From the NCBI RefSeq assembly GCF_910592395.1, contig NC_088316.1, positions 3,162,001 through 3,226,000 of the forward strand: a stretch of 64,000 bases of DNA, given 5' to 3'. Positions 12,566-25,100 of the stretch are shown here, piece after piece. The notes below the pieces were generated by a model. The model was given only the letters and a program-made list of their open reading frames with translations. It had not been told where the DNA came from and made no database searches. Origin of the DNA: Lineus longissimus (Eukaryota; Nemertea; Pilidiophora; Heteronemertea; Lineidae). How positions within the stretch are numbered: position 1 is the stretch's first letter; each line of letters begins with the position of its first letter. The translations under genes were made by a program, and so were the position numbers.

Positions 12566-14266
12566 TTAGATTCTTGGAACAGCAAGGCCAACCAACGATT
12601 TCGACTTAAACCGACGTACCACCAAAACAATCGTAACAATGAGCAACACAATGTCAACGATGAGAATGACAAGTGCAAAAAGTAAGGCGGCATTCGATGT
12701 ATCGAAACCATCGGTAATGATCCCAGCAGTTGCAAGCAACACGACAAAATAAGGCGTGAAGGTGAACTGACAGAACTTCGGGAAGACAAAATTGTTGAAT
12801 GCAAACCAGACGATCAACAAAACGAGAATTACTGCAAGGATGACGATGCTTGACACGAGCTCGTCCGCCATTGTGACGTATTTCAAAACAACTGAGAGCT
12901 GTACGAAGAAGGCCAAGGTCACCCAGGTTGCGAAGGTTGCAAGTCCATTGTGAATGAACGCACGGACTAGCACCACGTCGACTAACAACCCATCTTTGAC
13001 AACGTTCAAGAAATGATTCTCGGAATCCCTGTAGCAGATGATCAAAGCAGCATAGAGGGAAAACCATGCGAACAACAACGGGAACAAATTTGGCAGCAGA
13101 ATTTCGTAGACAAAAACAACGCTCCAGACGATTGCGCCTGCGCAGCCGAGAATGAAGAAGACGTAAGTTAGCGGAGGGCAGATTCCTTCCATGGTGTACA
13201 CGTAGCTTTTGGTGATCTTTCCACGTCGGAAGATGGAGGCTGTGACGTATATAATCCAAATGCCCTGGTAGAGGAAAATGATTGACCAGACGACTCCAAA
13301 CGTCCAGGGAGCAGGGTTGATGAGGGTGTCATCATAGGTAACGTTCTTCGTCTCGTTTTTGGCATCAGCTGCAACAACAGAAGGAAGTCATTGTATCTAA
13401 TGTACCGGTAAGTCCGGGAGGTGAGCGTACATGGGATGTTGATTCCTACCAGCATAGACAAGAGGGGCATTTATGGTGATGAGAGAAAAGAGGGCCAGCG
13501 GCAGCCACTAGTGGCTCACTGATGAACGCGGGAGGGAAAAGCGACCACTGGTAGTCACTGGTGGCCACTGATTGACCATCGATTCTAGTTATCCTTGAGC
13601 TATCATCTGGACCTCAGTGCTAACGTGTTCGTACATGTAATTCACTTTAACCCCGATCCTGACTATTCTGTCCATGTAACCTTGCTTTATGTGCACAACA
13701 GCACACACAAACAATCTTTGATGCATGACTCTCAGGCGAGGTATACCACATTTCTCGAATCCCAGCTTGTGCTTTTCACAGAGAAAGCAATTCTGAAACC
13801 TCGTTCCTCTTCCGAGGAGACAGCTTTTAGCTGTGATGGAAGAACATATTGTTGCAAGCAGCAAGCAAAGTTGGTTCAACTGGTCGACCGGTTTCGTAGG
13901 CAGCTTGACCACAAGGCTTTGCCATCATTACGTCTTAAAAACACATCAGACGATGTCATGAAGCATGAGGTCTCCCAGATCAGAGTTCGCAAACCATGAG
14001 AATGACGGTAAGCGGCACTCTGGATCTAATTTCCATTCAGAATTCTGTCACTCGATAGAAATGAACCGGAACTACAGTTGAACACAAAATACGGCGCCTT
14101 CCGTTTTGAATTGGACGGTACAGTGTGGGTGGGGAGAAGTGTAAGCCAGTATTTCCCTACCTGCTTCATAAATGAACCTCGTCGATGTCCCGGCAATGAT
14201 GGCACCAATGTAGAACAGCCACGACACGACAATAAGGGCGATGTAGACGGGCTTATGGGACGCCAT
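12566..14266 (-). CDS. Multi-pass membrane protein with TspO-like N-terminal motif
   Basis: Two coding exons: 14266-14161 and 13368-12566. They join as ...YEA(G|CT)DAKNET, with donor GCAG|GTAGGG and acceptor TTGTTGCAG. The start is the ATG of MASHKPVYIALIVV at 14266. A splice acceptor (CTATTCTTGCAG) just upstream and a donor at 14568 (GAG|GTAAGTG) indicate a 5'UTR intron. The ~302-residue product has one hydrophobic segment near residues 7-25, then glycosylation sites NET and NVT, then LINPAPWTFGVVWSIIFLYQ, then about seven further hydrophobic segments ending in a basic tail (RRFKSKS). The Pro-Ala-x-x-Phe...Trp pattern recalls the first helix of TspO/tryptophan-rich sensory proteins. Large invertebrate families with this motif and extra helices exist to my memory. 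Function is unknown; the family link is inference. Confidence 0.75.
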
Positions 14267-14599
14267 GTTGTTTAGTAAGGATGCTTTCTGCAAGAATAGA
14301 AGCGAAAGGAACGTTAGACGATCAACAGATTCTAACCAAGAGCCAAGCCATCGGAGTCAAGCTCCAACGCTCGCATGTCTATGTACAACTTGTCCCATGC
14401 CACTTGATTCTACTCGTACAAAGTAGCACATGTATTCCCGAATAGTCAAGTGCTGACAAAGAGAGGTTTGGTCTTCAATTAAATCGCCCGGGATCGTCAG
14501 TAACCTTGAAACCAACTTCTTTTTCCAGGGCGAACAGACAGCAAACTATGTCAAATTGAACACTTACCTCGTTATACTTTAAACGATCCATCAGAATAC

Positions 14600-15490
14600 T
14601 TCGAAACTCTAAGTCTTCTCAGGAAGACTGGTAAGCATGGGAGATATAGGTATTTTTTTTCAAGAGTAGTACAGAGGAAGTACAGTGGCATATCATGAGT
14701 CACTACCGCATGATCTTCGTTGCATATCATAGTTCTAAGTAAATCATGTCATAACTAGTATTACCACATGATCACAAATCACAAGGAAAATTATTGACGT
14801 ACAATGTCTAAGGACCAACCTGTCGTTACGTAAAACGCCGGCGAAACGGAAACAACGACGTCAGCTATCAATATCAACAAACAGCTTACCGCCGTGAAGA
14901 TATCACTTCCGCATTTATCATGCATGAACTCTACGAATAACACAATGCGAGGAACACGTCTATAGTGAAATGGCAAAACTGGGCGACCGATGTACATGTT
15001 TCGTTTCCATTTCGCTTTGAATTCCTTGCTTCCCGTTCCACCTTACAACACGGACGACTGGACTGATGTTACCTACCTGTCCATCCTCCTGCCTCCTGAG
15101 GGAATCAGGGGTTGATATTCGCTTCTTCTTCTGACCCCCCCCCCTCCGATTCCTCAAAATGATCCTCATGTGGGAGAGTAGGCATTTGGCGAAAACGTAC
15201 ATATAATGTAGATTGAATGAAGCGATTTTGCCCAAAATAATTGCACTTTAAGCGATCCTTTTAAAGGGCGTCCTAGTCCGTGGCACCAAAGACTACGAAC
15301 AAGTGAATGAAACTGCAGACGACCCTCTCCAAATGGCAAAATTCAACATTTGCATTTGTTTTCCAAAGAGCAACATTTAAACATGCTGCATCGAACATGG
15401 CGTCATCAGGTCATGCATATTTCACATTCAATATGATTTCGGGCCCGGCCATAACAGATTCGAACCACTTTATTTTTCTCATTGCGGAGA
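14600..15490. other. Upstream region of the membrane-protein gene
   Basis: The region holds the presumed 5'UTR exon (ending at the donor at 14568 on the minus strand) and promoter. I see no TATA-like box at a certain position. A poly-C run lies near 15137. Open frames here have no family resemblance. Confidence 0.4.
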
Positions 15491-15496
15491 TCGAGG

Positions 15497-15670
15497 CCGG
15501 TGTGACAGCGGATATAGTCCCCCTGGAGTCATAGTCCGGTAGCATTGTATTTGACCAATTGAGCAGCATGATCTATTGTACCGTTAACCCTAACCAAAAC
15601 ATTTAGCAATGCGGGCTATTGTTACACGGACTATCAGCCCTAGGACTACTATCCCCGCCACACCGGCACG
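15497..15670 (-). mobile_element. ~170-bp MITE, copy 2 (inverted relative to 9.3 kb)
   Basis: The sequence is the reverse complement of the 9300-9472 element over its whole length, including the GATATAGTCCCC end and the AGGACTACTATCCCC end. Both outer flanks carry CCGGTGTGAC / CACACCGGCACGA, so the true terminal repeats probably extend to those words. Non-coding. Confidence 0.8.
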
Positions 15671-16111
15671 ACACTAATCAAATCCCCGTGATCGAGGCCG
15701 GCGATAGAGGTCGGCGGATACTAAAACCCCTATTTACCGGGAGAAGATAAAGAACAAAAACCCCAAAGAACAGCGCACAGACGTACAATGTAACTGTCTC
15801 AAATCGTAATGATCATTCTGAGACAGACAATCGGCAAAGTGATCTGCTGCTAATTCACGGATTAGGACTGTTCTGCTTTGTCGATTTGCAAATCATCAGC
15901 AACACCATTAGTCAAGCTCGAGGGGAAGTGTATTGAAGGAAGAAAGCACCTTGATTGAAAATAGCGCTTAATATAGCGCTCTTTCCACGGAAAATTGACC
16001 AGTGTTCAAATGAATCGCTTGCTCATGAACAAGTCACATCACCACTGAAAACAAAGTCAAACATTAAGTGTCGTTTAAAGAGGGATATCTTGAGAAGGGT
16101 CTGGAAATTAT

Positions 16112-16345
16112 CGATGGGGGCAGCGGTAGCGCAGTGGAAGAGAGTCGGCCTCATGATCAGGAGTTCGTGGGTTCCTTTACTGGTAGAGTTCAAGTGAGCA
16201 CCTTCTGGTTGCTCCTTGAAACCCCTGATTGATTTCTGTGGAGACCGGGGAAATAATATGATATCCCAAAGCGCTTTGAGCGAGAACTATAGTGTCACGG
16301 AATTGCGCTATATAAAAGACTCATTATTATTATTATTATTATTGG
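16112..16345 (+). mobile_element. tRNA-derived SINE with (ATT)n tail
   Basis: The head (about 16118-16190) resembles a tRNA gene. A box TAGCGCAGTGG is clear, and a B-box-like GAGTTCGTGGGTTC follows about 30 bases later. A tRNA-unrelated body follows, ending AAGCGCTTTGAGCGAGAA...GCGCTATATAAAAG and a tail of (ATT) repeats. This layout is typical of SINE2-type elements copied by a LINE. It is not a functional tRNA gene: the acceptor stem and T-arm do not close and there is no plausible intact cloverleaf. Confidence 0.85.
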
Positions 16346-17229
16346 CAGTAATTCTTAATGCTTTTCGGCAGAGCGTTCAATATTCAAGGGCCAGTGTCAC
16401 AATGCCCTTCCACCGAATGTTATCCGCCGAAAAGTTGGCTCCATCACGAACTCATACCCCATAACTTTGACAACTTTAGAATGTAAAACATTGCGTGAAG
16501 GAGACAAGACTGATGGGTGACATTTCTATCATGGTACAATGTTTTTTTCGCACTTTCAGAGGCAATTTCTATGAGACACTCGTGTTTCCTGTTTTCATTG
16601 TCTGGTAGAAAATCAATTCCGTTTGCACGAAAATATAGGGAGCACCTGCTCAACTTTCCAATTTCCGTTTTGGCTCGTGATGTTTCAGGAAGTTGGCGCG
16701 ATAATGACGTTACTGATGCGAAACTATGCTGGCAATCATATGCTGATTTTAAAACAGCGTATTTTTGATTGAAAAATTAGCGTGCGCCAAGTCACTTAAC
16801 TCTCATTCTAGGAGAGTTTCAATAAACGACATCTCGAATACTATAATAATAGCGCAAATAGCGTCCCTCAAGGTTCCTATCAATAATGGCACTTACGCGA
16901 CTGCCATCCTTTTTCCAAGTGGATCTTGTCTATCTCATTTACACCCTTGTTAGGTAATGATTAGGAAGCAGACTCTTACACCGGTAGGAAGGAGCTCGTT
17001 GATTACTTGATCGTCGTGTGAAGTTAGGTCAGAAAAAATGTTGTTTATCGTCCGTTTTCCCCGTCTTGGGTAGTTTGAATGGTGTCTTCATTGACATCGC
17101 TAGATACGAATACGAAATAGAGAATGTTGGCACTTGCGTAATTTGCAAATTCGCAGTACGTGGTTCGCGTATCAGACGACTAGACACTAGGCTTGGCGAC
17201 ATCCTACGTTATTTTAGGCGAGTAGTTGA

Positions 17230-17405
17230 ACTGGAATTCACGCCCAGCCCAATACAAGGTCTAATGTCTATAAACATGTTAAACAAAGCCCGCTCGCACC
17301 TGAATTCCAATCGTTCTATCTACACTCTTATCAAAGGGTTATCAGGCCAAATATTGATAACATGGACCCCCAAAGAAGCCTTCATTGGGCTCAATTCTCA
17401 TAAAA
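17230..17405 (+). repeat. Dispersed repeat copy A
   Basis: About 170 bp starting GGAATTCACGCCCAGCCC and ending AAAGGGTTATCAGGCCAAAT...ATTGGGCTC resembles 21783-21955 (my estimate is about 70% identity by eye). A GGAATTCA word near the left end recurs inverted (TGAATTCC) at 17300, so the unit is partly palindromic. Non-coding. Confidence 0.6.
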
Positions 17406-17781
17406 TGGATAAGGGCAAATATTTTTTTAGATGAACTATAGACCCAGCGTTTTCTGCGCATATGTTCATAATGGCGCCGACCATTTTTAAAGATTTGTCT
17501 ATACCAGCAGGGTGAGCACAGCAAGATATCCACTTCGGTATAACTACCTAAACATGTTAAGAGCAGAAGAACGGATATTAGCCCTATCGTCTCATCTATT
17601 ATAGTATCCGTAATCAAATTTCTCCTACAAGACTTTTAATCAACTATTCGGGGTTATTGATGAGAACAAGGATCTCTTGACAATAATGATATAAACTAAT
17701 CAGACGCGGCATTCAAAAGTTCGAGACACAAATCGGCACTGGGAATGCAGTTTGACTGTTCTCCTTCTGTGTTCTCCACAA

Positions 17782-17860
17782 TACAGTAGAACCTCTCTAT
17801 TAAGGACACCCTTAGGACTGAACTATGTCCCTAATAGAGAGGGGTCCAGATTTTCACTGG
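17782..17860 (+). repeat. CAGTAGAACCTCTC-type interspersed repeat (fragment)
   Basis: One of about ten copies in the window of a family with ends TACAGTRGAACC and GGTTCTACTGTA. Inside, words like CTCTCTATTAAGGACACC and their reverse complements recur, with a central TTTGGTCCCAAATTGGTT. Other copies are at 20790, 21009, 30525, 40578, 42230, 45815, 48710, 54497 and 59868. The inverted ends suggest a DNA-transposon-type MITE. This copy keeps only the outer arms. Confidence 0.8.
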
Positions 17861-19650
17861 GAGACTAATTGGCGCGAATTTGTATGGCGTTCACACTGCA
17901 GGATTGTGATTACAATGTCTTGGCGGAGTGTGGCGTGAGATGACTAAGTAATGCCAGAGACAAAGAACACCTGCAGAGAACCGCCGAGTTTATCATCAGG
18001 TCCAAGTTGACTGTCTAGCGAACGAGAAGAAGAAGATGATAAATCAGACAAGATGAGAACTGAAGGCCAGTGAAGCACTATTTGAATTGTAAGTGAAACA
18101 AAAGTGGAAATTGTTAGACGATTAAAATGACTATTACGTTACGGTAAACCCTACGGCTAGATTTTTTCGCGGATATTTTCGAGAAATCTTGGCAAATGGT
18201 GCAAAGCTTTTGATCTTAGGTTTTTTGTGTCTCGGATAAGTTAAAAAAAAAAACTGAGAAAATTACTGATAGTGGAATCACCAAGTATCACTGCCTCTTA
18301 ACCGGATGGATTCAAATATCTAGGTCGGGCTGCCTTTCATCGGTGGCGAATCTTTCAAGATGGTAGTTTCTTTAGGATACCGATAATATCGACATTTGCC
18401 TTGACAATCAATGAAGAATCTGGCAAGCAATTTCCGACACACGAATCAGGTGGCAAAGGAATGAACAACGATCGTCTATAATCATTACGGCTAGATCGTT
18501 ATTCACTTCCCATTACTTCCTCCTGTCTACAATGTAATAATCTCTACGTACATTCAGATATTTGGGCGAGTCTTTTCGTACGTACGTACCATGATTATGT
18601 TGTTTTTGTTGTTTCAACGGAAAAAGGGACAAATAGCCATCTGTATTTGACCTGTTCGGTTCAACAAACCAGTCCCAATGAATCTCAGGAGGCTGTTGTC
18701 AGCAAACTTTTTCCCCGCATTCCACAAAGGGAGGCTGATGATCAGGATTATCCACTGACAGTTCCCGAGGCGTACACAGAGCCTTCAATCGAGATGTATC
18801 CTAGCAATGACGCTTGGTCGCTGGTGTATGTCGTATAGTCACAACAGCAATAAATCACTCCAAACAAACCGCTGATCAAGCTAAGAAGAATCTATTATCG
18901 ATAACTTGGCTGATGATGAGGTCAGGCCAGCCAATTTAATTCTCCCTCGCTCCTTTTATACTCTTAAATACTACACTACACTAGTATATCGACCAGTCTA
19001 CCCTCTGTTATTAATAAACGGATGGTGACTATGTTGTTGTCCCTGTATATATTACTTCACTCCGATATCCAATAAAAGGTGACTGCTTGTGAGGCTTGCC
19101 GGGGGTCAATAATGATAAAAGAGAGGGAATCGATTGTCCCCAAGACTGATATCGCCTTGGCAATATGATTGTTTGAGGGCATCTTGGGGTGGCCAAAACT
19201 GGCCTCGAAAGGAGCCTAAGATTCTCATCTACATGATATATTCACCTATTTGATCATACACGTACATTTGTACTGTGTGCCGTCATTTCTTTTCGTTCGT
19301 TTTATTTTAGCGGGCAATAATATATACAAATAATCGTGATCAGCGATAATATGTATTGCCGCCAAATGTTTGTGTTAGTTTCATATTCCCGGACATACAA
19401 ATATAGTACATAATGCGAATTGAACTACAAGTACATGTATATGAATTAATTCTATAAGAAAAACCGAAAGAAAAATATTCTGAGAATTTCATTCTCTTTC
19501 AGAAAAGTTCGCGAAATACGAATAAAACAGACGTGCGAAACCCTGTCGGCTTGGCAGTTGAGATGGCCACACTGTGATGAGGCAGGCAACCTGATGCTGG
19601 ATTAAATCACGAAAGTCTGTGATTAAATCGAGCCTTTCATATTGGTCATT
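17861..19650. other. Non-coding stretch, nothing recognised
   Basis: AT-rich sequence without an exon, RNA gene or clear repeat that I could identify. Confidence 0.5.
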
Positions 19651-19652
19651 AA

Positions 19653-20062
19653 AGCTGCGCTTACACCACGAAATATTGGTGGACCAATTGCACTTACACC
19701 ACCACATTGCCGCGACAAATTGGTTCGGCAATCCATTGCCGATACAAATTGCCGAGCGAATTTGTCCCACCAAGCTTGATGGTCCAAATTCGCCCGGCTT
19801 GTTAAAAGCTCGGCTTTGTCGTGGTGTAAGCGCAAATGGATCGGCAATTAGCTAGTTAGATGGTTCGGCTCCAGGCGGCGCTTTCGAAATGGCGCTTTCT
19901 GCCCAGGCTTTCTGCGTTCTGCTTATTGTTTGCGCGCCATCTGTAGCCGGATTTTATAACTAGCTACAGCGCTGGTGTAAGCGCTTGGTGGATTTTCGAT
20001 GGTGCGGCATTGGTTCCCGAACCAAGATTGGTGGTCCATTTTCAGGTGGTGTAAGTGCGGCT
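19653..20062. mobile_element. ~410-bp MITE with TIR AGCYGCRCTTACACCAC
   Basis: The left end AGCTGCGCTTACACCACG and the reverse complement of the right end, AGCCGCACTTACACCACC, match. The next ~20 bases inside also pair loosely (TTGGTGGACCAA / TGGACCACCAATCTTGG). Internal words GTGGTGTAAGCGCAAATGG and TTGCACTTACACCACCACA show further nested inverted copies. No transposase. A target duplication could not be fixed. Confidence 0.8.
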
Positions 20063-20229
20063 GATGTCTGGCATGTTACTAAGTGCTTGACTGTATTAAG
20101 CCGGGATAAGTGGACTTAGGCTCTAATTCTGTCCTTACAAGCTAGACCGATTGATGAGATAATCGTACACTGTAACGATATCATCTTACACCAGAGCCTC
20201 GTTAAATAGGCCTTTTGTGCAGGCGCCCT

Positions 20230-20577
20230 TCAACCGGCTGAATAGCGTCTACTCAGTACATGCATTTGGACTTCGGGCAGAATATCAACCTGCCTGACGC
20301 TCTGCTTCGCCAAGCAGACATTTACCCTTTTTGTCTCCCCATTGCCTTGTCTCACCAAGCATACCCAGAGCCGAGTCTTCCAATAAAGAGTCTGGTCACA
20401 GCAAGATCCCATAGCTCTCTCGAGTAATTTACTGGAGGCCATGATGAAGCCAATTTTAATCTCGCTACAAACTGAGCCGAGGTGCAAAAGAATGATGATA
20501 AAAATGACCAATAATTCAACGAAAAACATCCTCAGCGCATGCGGTATACATCGCCGAGTGACAAATACATTGTACAT
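20230..20577 (-). CDS. Possible small secreted cysteine-containing protein (low support)
   Basis: A 115-codon open frame begins with a basic stretch and then a strongly hydrophobic segment (MFFVELLVIFIIILLHLG) ending in SVCS, which looks like a signal peptide. The remainder has CC, WVC and NVC cysteines but no family I know. It overlaps transposon-like sequence at its upstream side and has no splice partners I can place. It could equally be a chance frame. Confidence 0.2.
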   Translation of the reverse strand: MYNVFVTRRCIPHALRMFFVELLVIFIIILLHLGSVCSEIKIGFIMASSKLLERAMGSCCDQTLYWKTRLWVCLVRQGNGETKRVNVCLAKQSVRQVDILPEVQMHVLSRRYSAG

Positions 20578-20634
20578 AAAATTGTTTACTTACATTGATG
20601 AGAACGCACTTACAAAGCTTATTGAAAGACTCCG

Positions 20635-20790
20635 CCCAGGGTCGATACCATGCAGGGGATCAGAACTGATTCCCCGCGGCCTCATCGGCTTTATTTTCTT
20701 TGCTATGGCGACATCAGCATATCACACCTCTGTCGACACATCTGTCGTGTCCACAGATAAGGGAATCGGATAACAAACATTTATGAGAAG
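20635..20790 (+). repeat. Dispersed repeat copy (partner at 27.9 kb)
   Basis: The stretch with GATTCCCCGCGGCCTCATCG...CACACCTCTGTCGACACAT...GGGAATCGGATAAC is a diverged direct copy of 27870-28020. The ends carry GATTCCC and GGGAATC, so they are inverted. Non-coding. Confidence 0.65.
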
Positions 20791-20885
20791 TACGGTTGAA
20801 CCTCTCTTAGCTGACAACTGAGTAGGCAGGACTCCCTCTCTATAAAGGACACTAATTTTGGTCCCATATTGGTCATTTCCGTTCT
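20790..20885 (+). repeat. CAGTAGAACCTCTC-type repeat, partial
   Basis: A partial copy of the family described at 17782. It has the TTGAACCTCTCTTAG start and the CTCTCTATAAAGGACACTAA and TTTTGGTCCCA words, but the right arm is missing. Confidence 0.7.
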
Positions 20886-21008
20886 AGGAGTCGAATTATG
20901 TACCACCACTGATAACACACGTGCGAAGGACTTTTTCTCTGCAAGCATTGCCATATCTCTGCTTTTGAAAAGCAAATTTGAAGACTTTTGGTAGTTTTAA
21001 AACACTAC

Positions 21009-21180
21009 TGCAGTAGAACCTCTCTATAAAGGACATCCCAGCACTGACAAATGCTGTCCTCAGAAAGGTGTCCTGTTACAGATGTCTGATTAAATGGAAA
21101 CCACTTCGGGACCAAAACAAGTGTCCTTAATAGAGAGGGTGTCCGTAATAGAGAGGTGTCCACTAAGAGAGGTTCCACTA
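21009..21180. repeat. CAGTAGAACCTCTC-type repeat, near full length
   Basis: Runs from GCAGTAGAACCTCTCTAT to AGAGAGGTTCCACTAC, so both inverted ends are present. The centre keeps AATGGAAACCACTTCGGGAC (equivalent to the CCCAAATTGGTTGC core of other copies). About 170 bp with no coding capacity. One of the best copies for defining family ends. Confidence 0.85.
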
Positions 21181-21782
21181 CTTTATTGATAAGGAGCGGG
21201 AGAAAGACAATTAATTCTATGAGGGTGTTGCCTAGTGCCAACGTTGATAAATTACGCTACAGTTCAAAAGGGCGAATACATAATAAGGCAATCTGAATTT
21301 CCGGCTGTCGGGAATAATGTTTCTGTTAACCGCTAAACCGATTCTTCAGTCCCATACATCAGCATATTGAACACCTGAAGCGATAAAAAAACCATGAGGA
21401 TTATTTGCAAAAGTACATGCAAATGATCAAGACTTTATAAACCACATTTTGACGAAATTTAAAATGTACGGCCAGCTGGCTGCGCAAAATACATTTTTTG
21501 AAGTTCTGCGATAAAAATTGCAGATCGTAGTGCGACAAAATCACCGCCAGGGTTCGCCTGCAATTCCAAGTAAGAAAGACTGCACTGGTACTCGTAATGA
21601 CGCACGGCCAAGTTTGTGTAACATGATTGCAGACCAAGAGATTATCCAAGAACATTGTGTGGCATTTCTCTATTAACATATTGTACACGATTGTATAGCA
21701 CGGTCATGTTATACCTAACGTTTTCCTCGCCGTGCCAGTTGCCAGAATACTTATTTGCATTTTTGTCCACCACAGTTGAAAG

Positions 21783-21955
21783 AATTCAGGCCTAGCCCTA
21801 TATATACACGGTCTATTTCTTTTAACAAAGCCAGCTAGCACCTAGGCCTGAAATTCCATTGTTCTACTGTCTTCTCCAAGGGTTATCAGGGCAAATCTTG
21901 ATATCGACCCCCCCCCCCGCACGCACACTCCTGTTATGGGGCTCGATAGGCCATA
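21783..21955 (+). repeat. Dispersed repeat copy B
   Basis: Partner of 17230-17405. Shared words include GAATTCAGGCCTAGCCC, TTTAACAAAGCC and AAGGGTTATCAGGGCAAAT; a C-run near 21909 interrupts the right end. Confidence 0.6.
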
Positions 21956-22144
21956 ACCTTCTTCTTCTTCTTCAGCGTTCAACCTGCCTAAGTAAAACTA
22001 TAACCTCAGTCCTGTGGCGGAGATGAAGCGGCTTGTCGCCCGAAGGTCCGGCTGTGTTCCCCACAGCTTTTCTTCGACGATAGGCCATAACCGACACGGG
22101 CAGATAAACGCAATGCATTATCGAAACAATTCAGATGAATGTAC

Positions 22145-25100
22145 CTGGACATGAGGTGGAGCTGCCACAACATACATTACTGCATCGGCGATGTCATCGG
22201 GCTGCAGAGGCTGAAACACGTTAAATATGTATTTAGGAAGTGACTATTTGGCAAGCCCAGCTCACCAAACAGCGCCTTTTTTCTGCCCTAGATGGAGAGC
22301 CGAACTCATGCATATTCAACCATGAGCTCATTAGGGGCCTATCATTCGTGGCAACACGGTCAGCAACACTGGAGTTACAGTGAAACGCCTTTAGAAATGC
22401 ACACTAATGCATTTAACATGCTTATCAGTTAAATCACGTTTATGACTTTTTTTGTAAATCCATACAGTCATGTACATGTACATGCTTCTTCATGGATTAT
22501 TGACAAAAACCCGAGTTCAGTAACAGAAATTGAACCGAGAGCGGGAAGTCGGCCATTGTTAAATATGCGCATATAAATTCGAATATGACGTCACTGCTCT
22601 CGGATTGGCCAACATGTTGTAACCTCTCCGGCTCGCCAAAGAGGGTAGTACTTTTGCCCTGTTTGACAAGCCCGGTGTAACATCTGTGGTTGTTCCCCAT
22701 GTGTCAGTGTTTCCAAACAATAGGCAGCTAGAGACCACGACTTTTCAATAGGGGGGATACACAGAAAAACCTGTCAATCTATTTTTGAGCGTTCCCAAAC
22801 AATGAGGGGAAACACTCAAACACAGAAACACTCAAAAACATTACACCGGCTTGCCGAACAGAGTTGATTTTTAGTGCTGTTTGGCAAGCGGCTCTCCAAG
22901 CAGGGCAAAAAAAGATGCCTGTTCGGCGAGCCGCTTGCCAAATAGACCCGGCCATTTATATTTGCTTACAAAGTCACAAAATAACTATGAAATCGGAACT
23001 GTGTGGCACGGTGGGGTTTGTCTTACGAGGTGCTGGTATTTACCTTGTTCCCTGCCTCCAAGCACTGCTTGTGGAATTCTTCACCGCCTGCCCGCTTTGC
23101 GAACTCTGTTTGAACCCAACCCGGCGAAACTTGCTGGAGAAAATAACAACAATTCTATTTTAGAGAGAAAATAAAAGAAATGGTCAGGATTCCAGACACC
23201 GAGTTGGCTTGATCACTTACACAAACTTAATACTTACATGCCGATTAGGGCAAACAGTAGGCCTACTATCATTACCGGGTACACTGCTTCCCTAATGTTT
23301 GCAAGCTGACAAGGCGAAACGTTTATCACTACACTGCTTCCCTAATGTTTGCATGCTGACAAGGCGAAACATTTATCATTACATTGCTTCCCTAATGTTT
23401 GCATGCTGACAAGGCGAAACGTTTATCATTACACTGCTTGCCTAATGTTTGTATGCTGACAAGGCGCTAAGTTTATCACTACACTGCTTCCCTAATGTTT
23501 GCATGCTGACAAGGCGAAACGTTTATCATTACACTGCTTGCCTAATGTTTGTGTGCTGACAAGACGAAACGTTTATCATTACACTGCTTGCCTAATGTTT
23601 GTATGCTGACAAGGCGCTAAGTTTATCACTACACTGCTTCCCTAATGTTTGCATGCTGACAAGGCAAAACGTTTATCATTACACTGCTTGCCTAATGTTT
23701 GTATGCTGACAAGACGAAATGTTTATCATTACACTGCTTCCCTAATGTTTGCATGCTGACAAGGCGAAACGTTTCTCATTACACTGCTTGCCTAATGTTT
23801 GCATGCTGACAAGACTGACGAAAAGTTTATCATTACACTGCTTGCCTTATGTTTGCATTCTGACAACGGTAAAACGTTTGTAACGGCAATGCCTATAATT
23901 TGCATGCTGTCAAAACACATGAGGCAAAGTGTATCACTATGCTATACAAGTAATTTGCATGACAGGTCGCGAAGTTCGTCACTAATCGGCGGCACTATAA
24001 CCCTCACCGCTTACGGTGCAATTTGGATGCTGAATGGGGACAAAATTGAGTTAATCTCTGCATATGGGTCAGAATCATCAATTAGCCTTGTGATTGAGTC
24101 CAATACTACACTACTCACATAAAACAAGCCACAGGGCAAAATTACCCACCGCGACCAACTTAAATAAGTACACTTATAATTACCGACACACGGATGTGGG
24201 TGTTTGCGAGTCTTAGCTCCCTTCTCAAACCCTCGGCCTGCGCCGTCACAGCATGCTTCGTACCTTCGTAGAAGTGCCAGGTCGGATCATTTAGTGTGTA
24301 GTACCCCGAATCACTGGAAATAAAGTTGAAATTTGACTAATGGGCCTGCTTCCAGACCTTTGCGCCCTCTGAACATTCTTAAGCCAGAAGCAAACACCAC
24401 TGTAAAAGCGTTTCTCATGACCTCATTTCGCGTTTAATTTGGAATGAAGGTTAGTATTAAGAACCCCCGCCCACCCCATTTACAAGAAGAACGTCAGGGC
24501 CCTGTGGAAAAAAATTGACTGTCGGAAATATTGAAATCATTGACATTTAGCAGTAAAGTTTATCCAGTGTTCACGCCGGGGGAATTATGTTCCAAACTTG
24601 CACCACCATGACCGCCGAGCAGCACATATTGCCGAACAGTGTTTTTCTTGGTGAAATACTTTTAACTATATGGACTTGGTTATTTCTGGTACGCGCACCT
24701 GTTTATATACACGATGTGTCCATCATCCACATTCCGGCTCTTCATGGACTGAATGGCCTCTCTGGTCACAATGGCGTAAGCAAGCACATTCGTCTGCAAA
24801 AGCAAACACGTGGACAGTAGTCACTACAGGAACTTCCTTTGAAGGGTTTTTAGTTGGAGCGTTCGTCCCCGTCACCGAAGTTAAACAACGCCGAAAGTGG
24901 TTGTCGGTTGATAGGTGCATGGCCGAGAAACATGTCACAGACGCAATAAGGTGCTATGAACGGGAGGAGTGATGCATTATACATGTACTCCCTAGAGCCG
25001 TCCAACCATGCACTGTATATGCGGGCCAAAAGTTGAAAATTGAAGTGGAATTCAACAGAGCACCACGTGTATACCTGCAGCATGGTCCTCCAATGATCCG

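Noticed and set aside
16118-16190. Possible tRNA gene
   Set aside because: A and B boxes are present but no cloverleaf closes, and the sequence continues into a SINE body with an ATT tail.
17018-17434. 138-codon plus-strand open frame
   Set aside because: It runs through the dispersed repeat shared with 21783-21955 and has no recognisable domain or splice partners.
22010-22130. Candidate last exon of the SDR gene
   Set aside because: Some minus-strand reading is open, but no phase-0 acceptor followed by a DHRS11-like C-terminus (pattern D..(M/V)RP..Q) was found.
24587-24972. Plus-strand open frames around 24.6-25.0 kb
   Set aside because: Antisense to the third exon of the SDR gene, which has clear family motifs and in-phase splicing.
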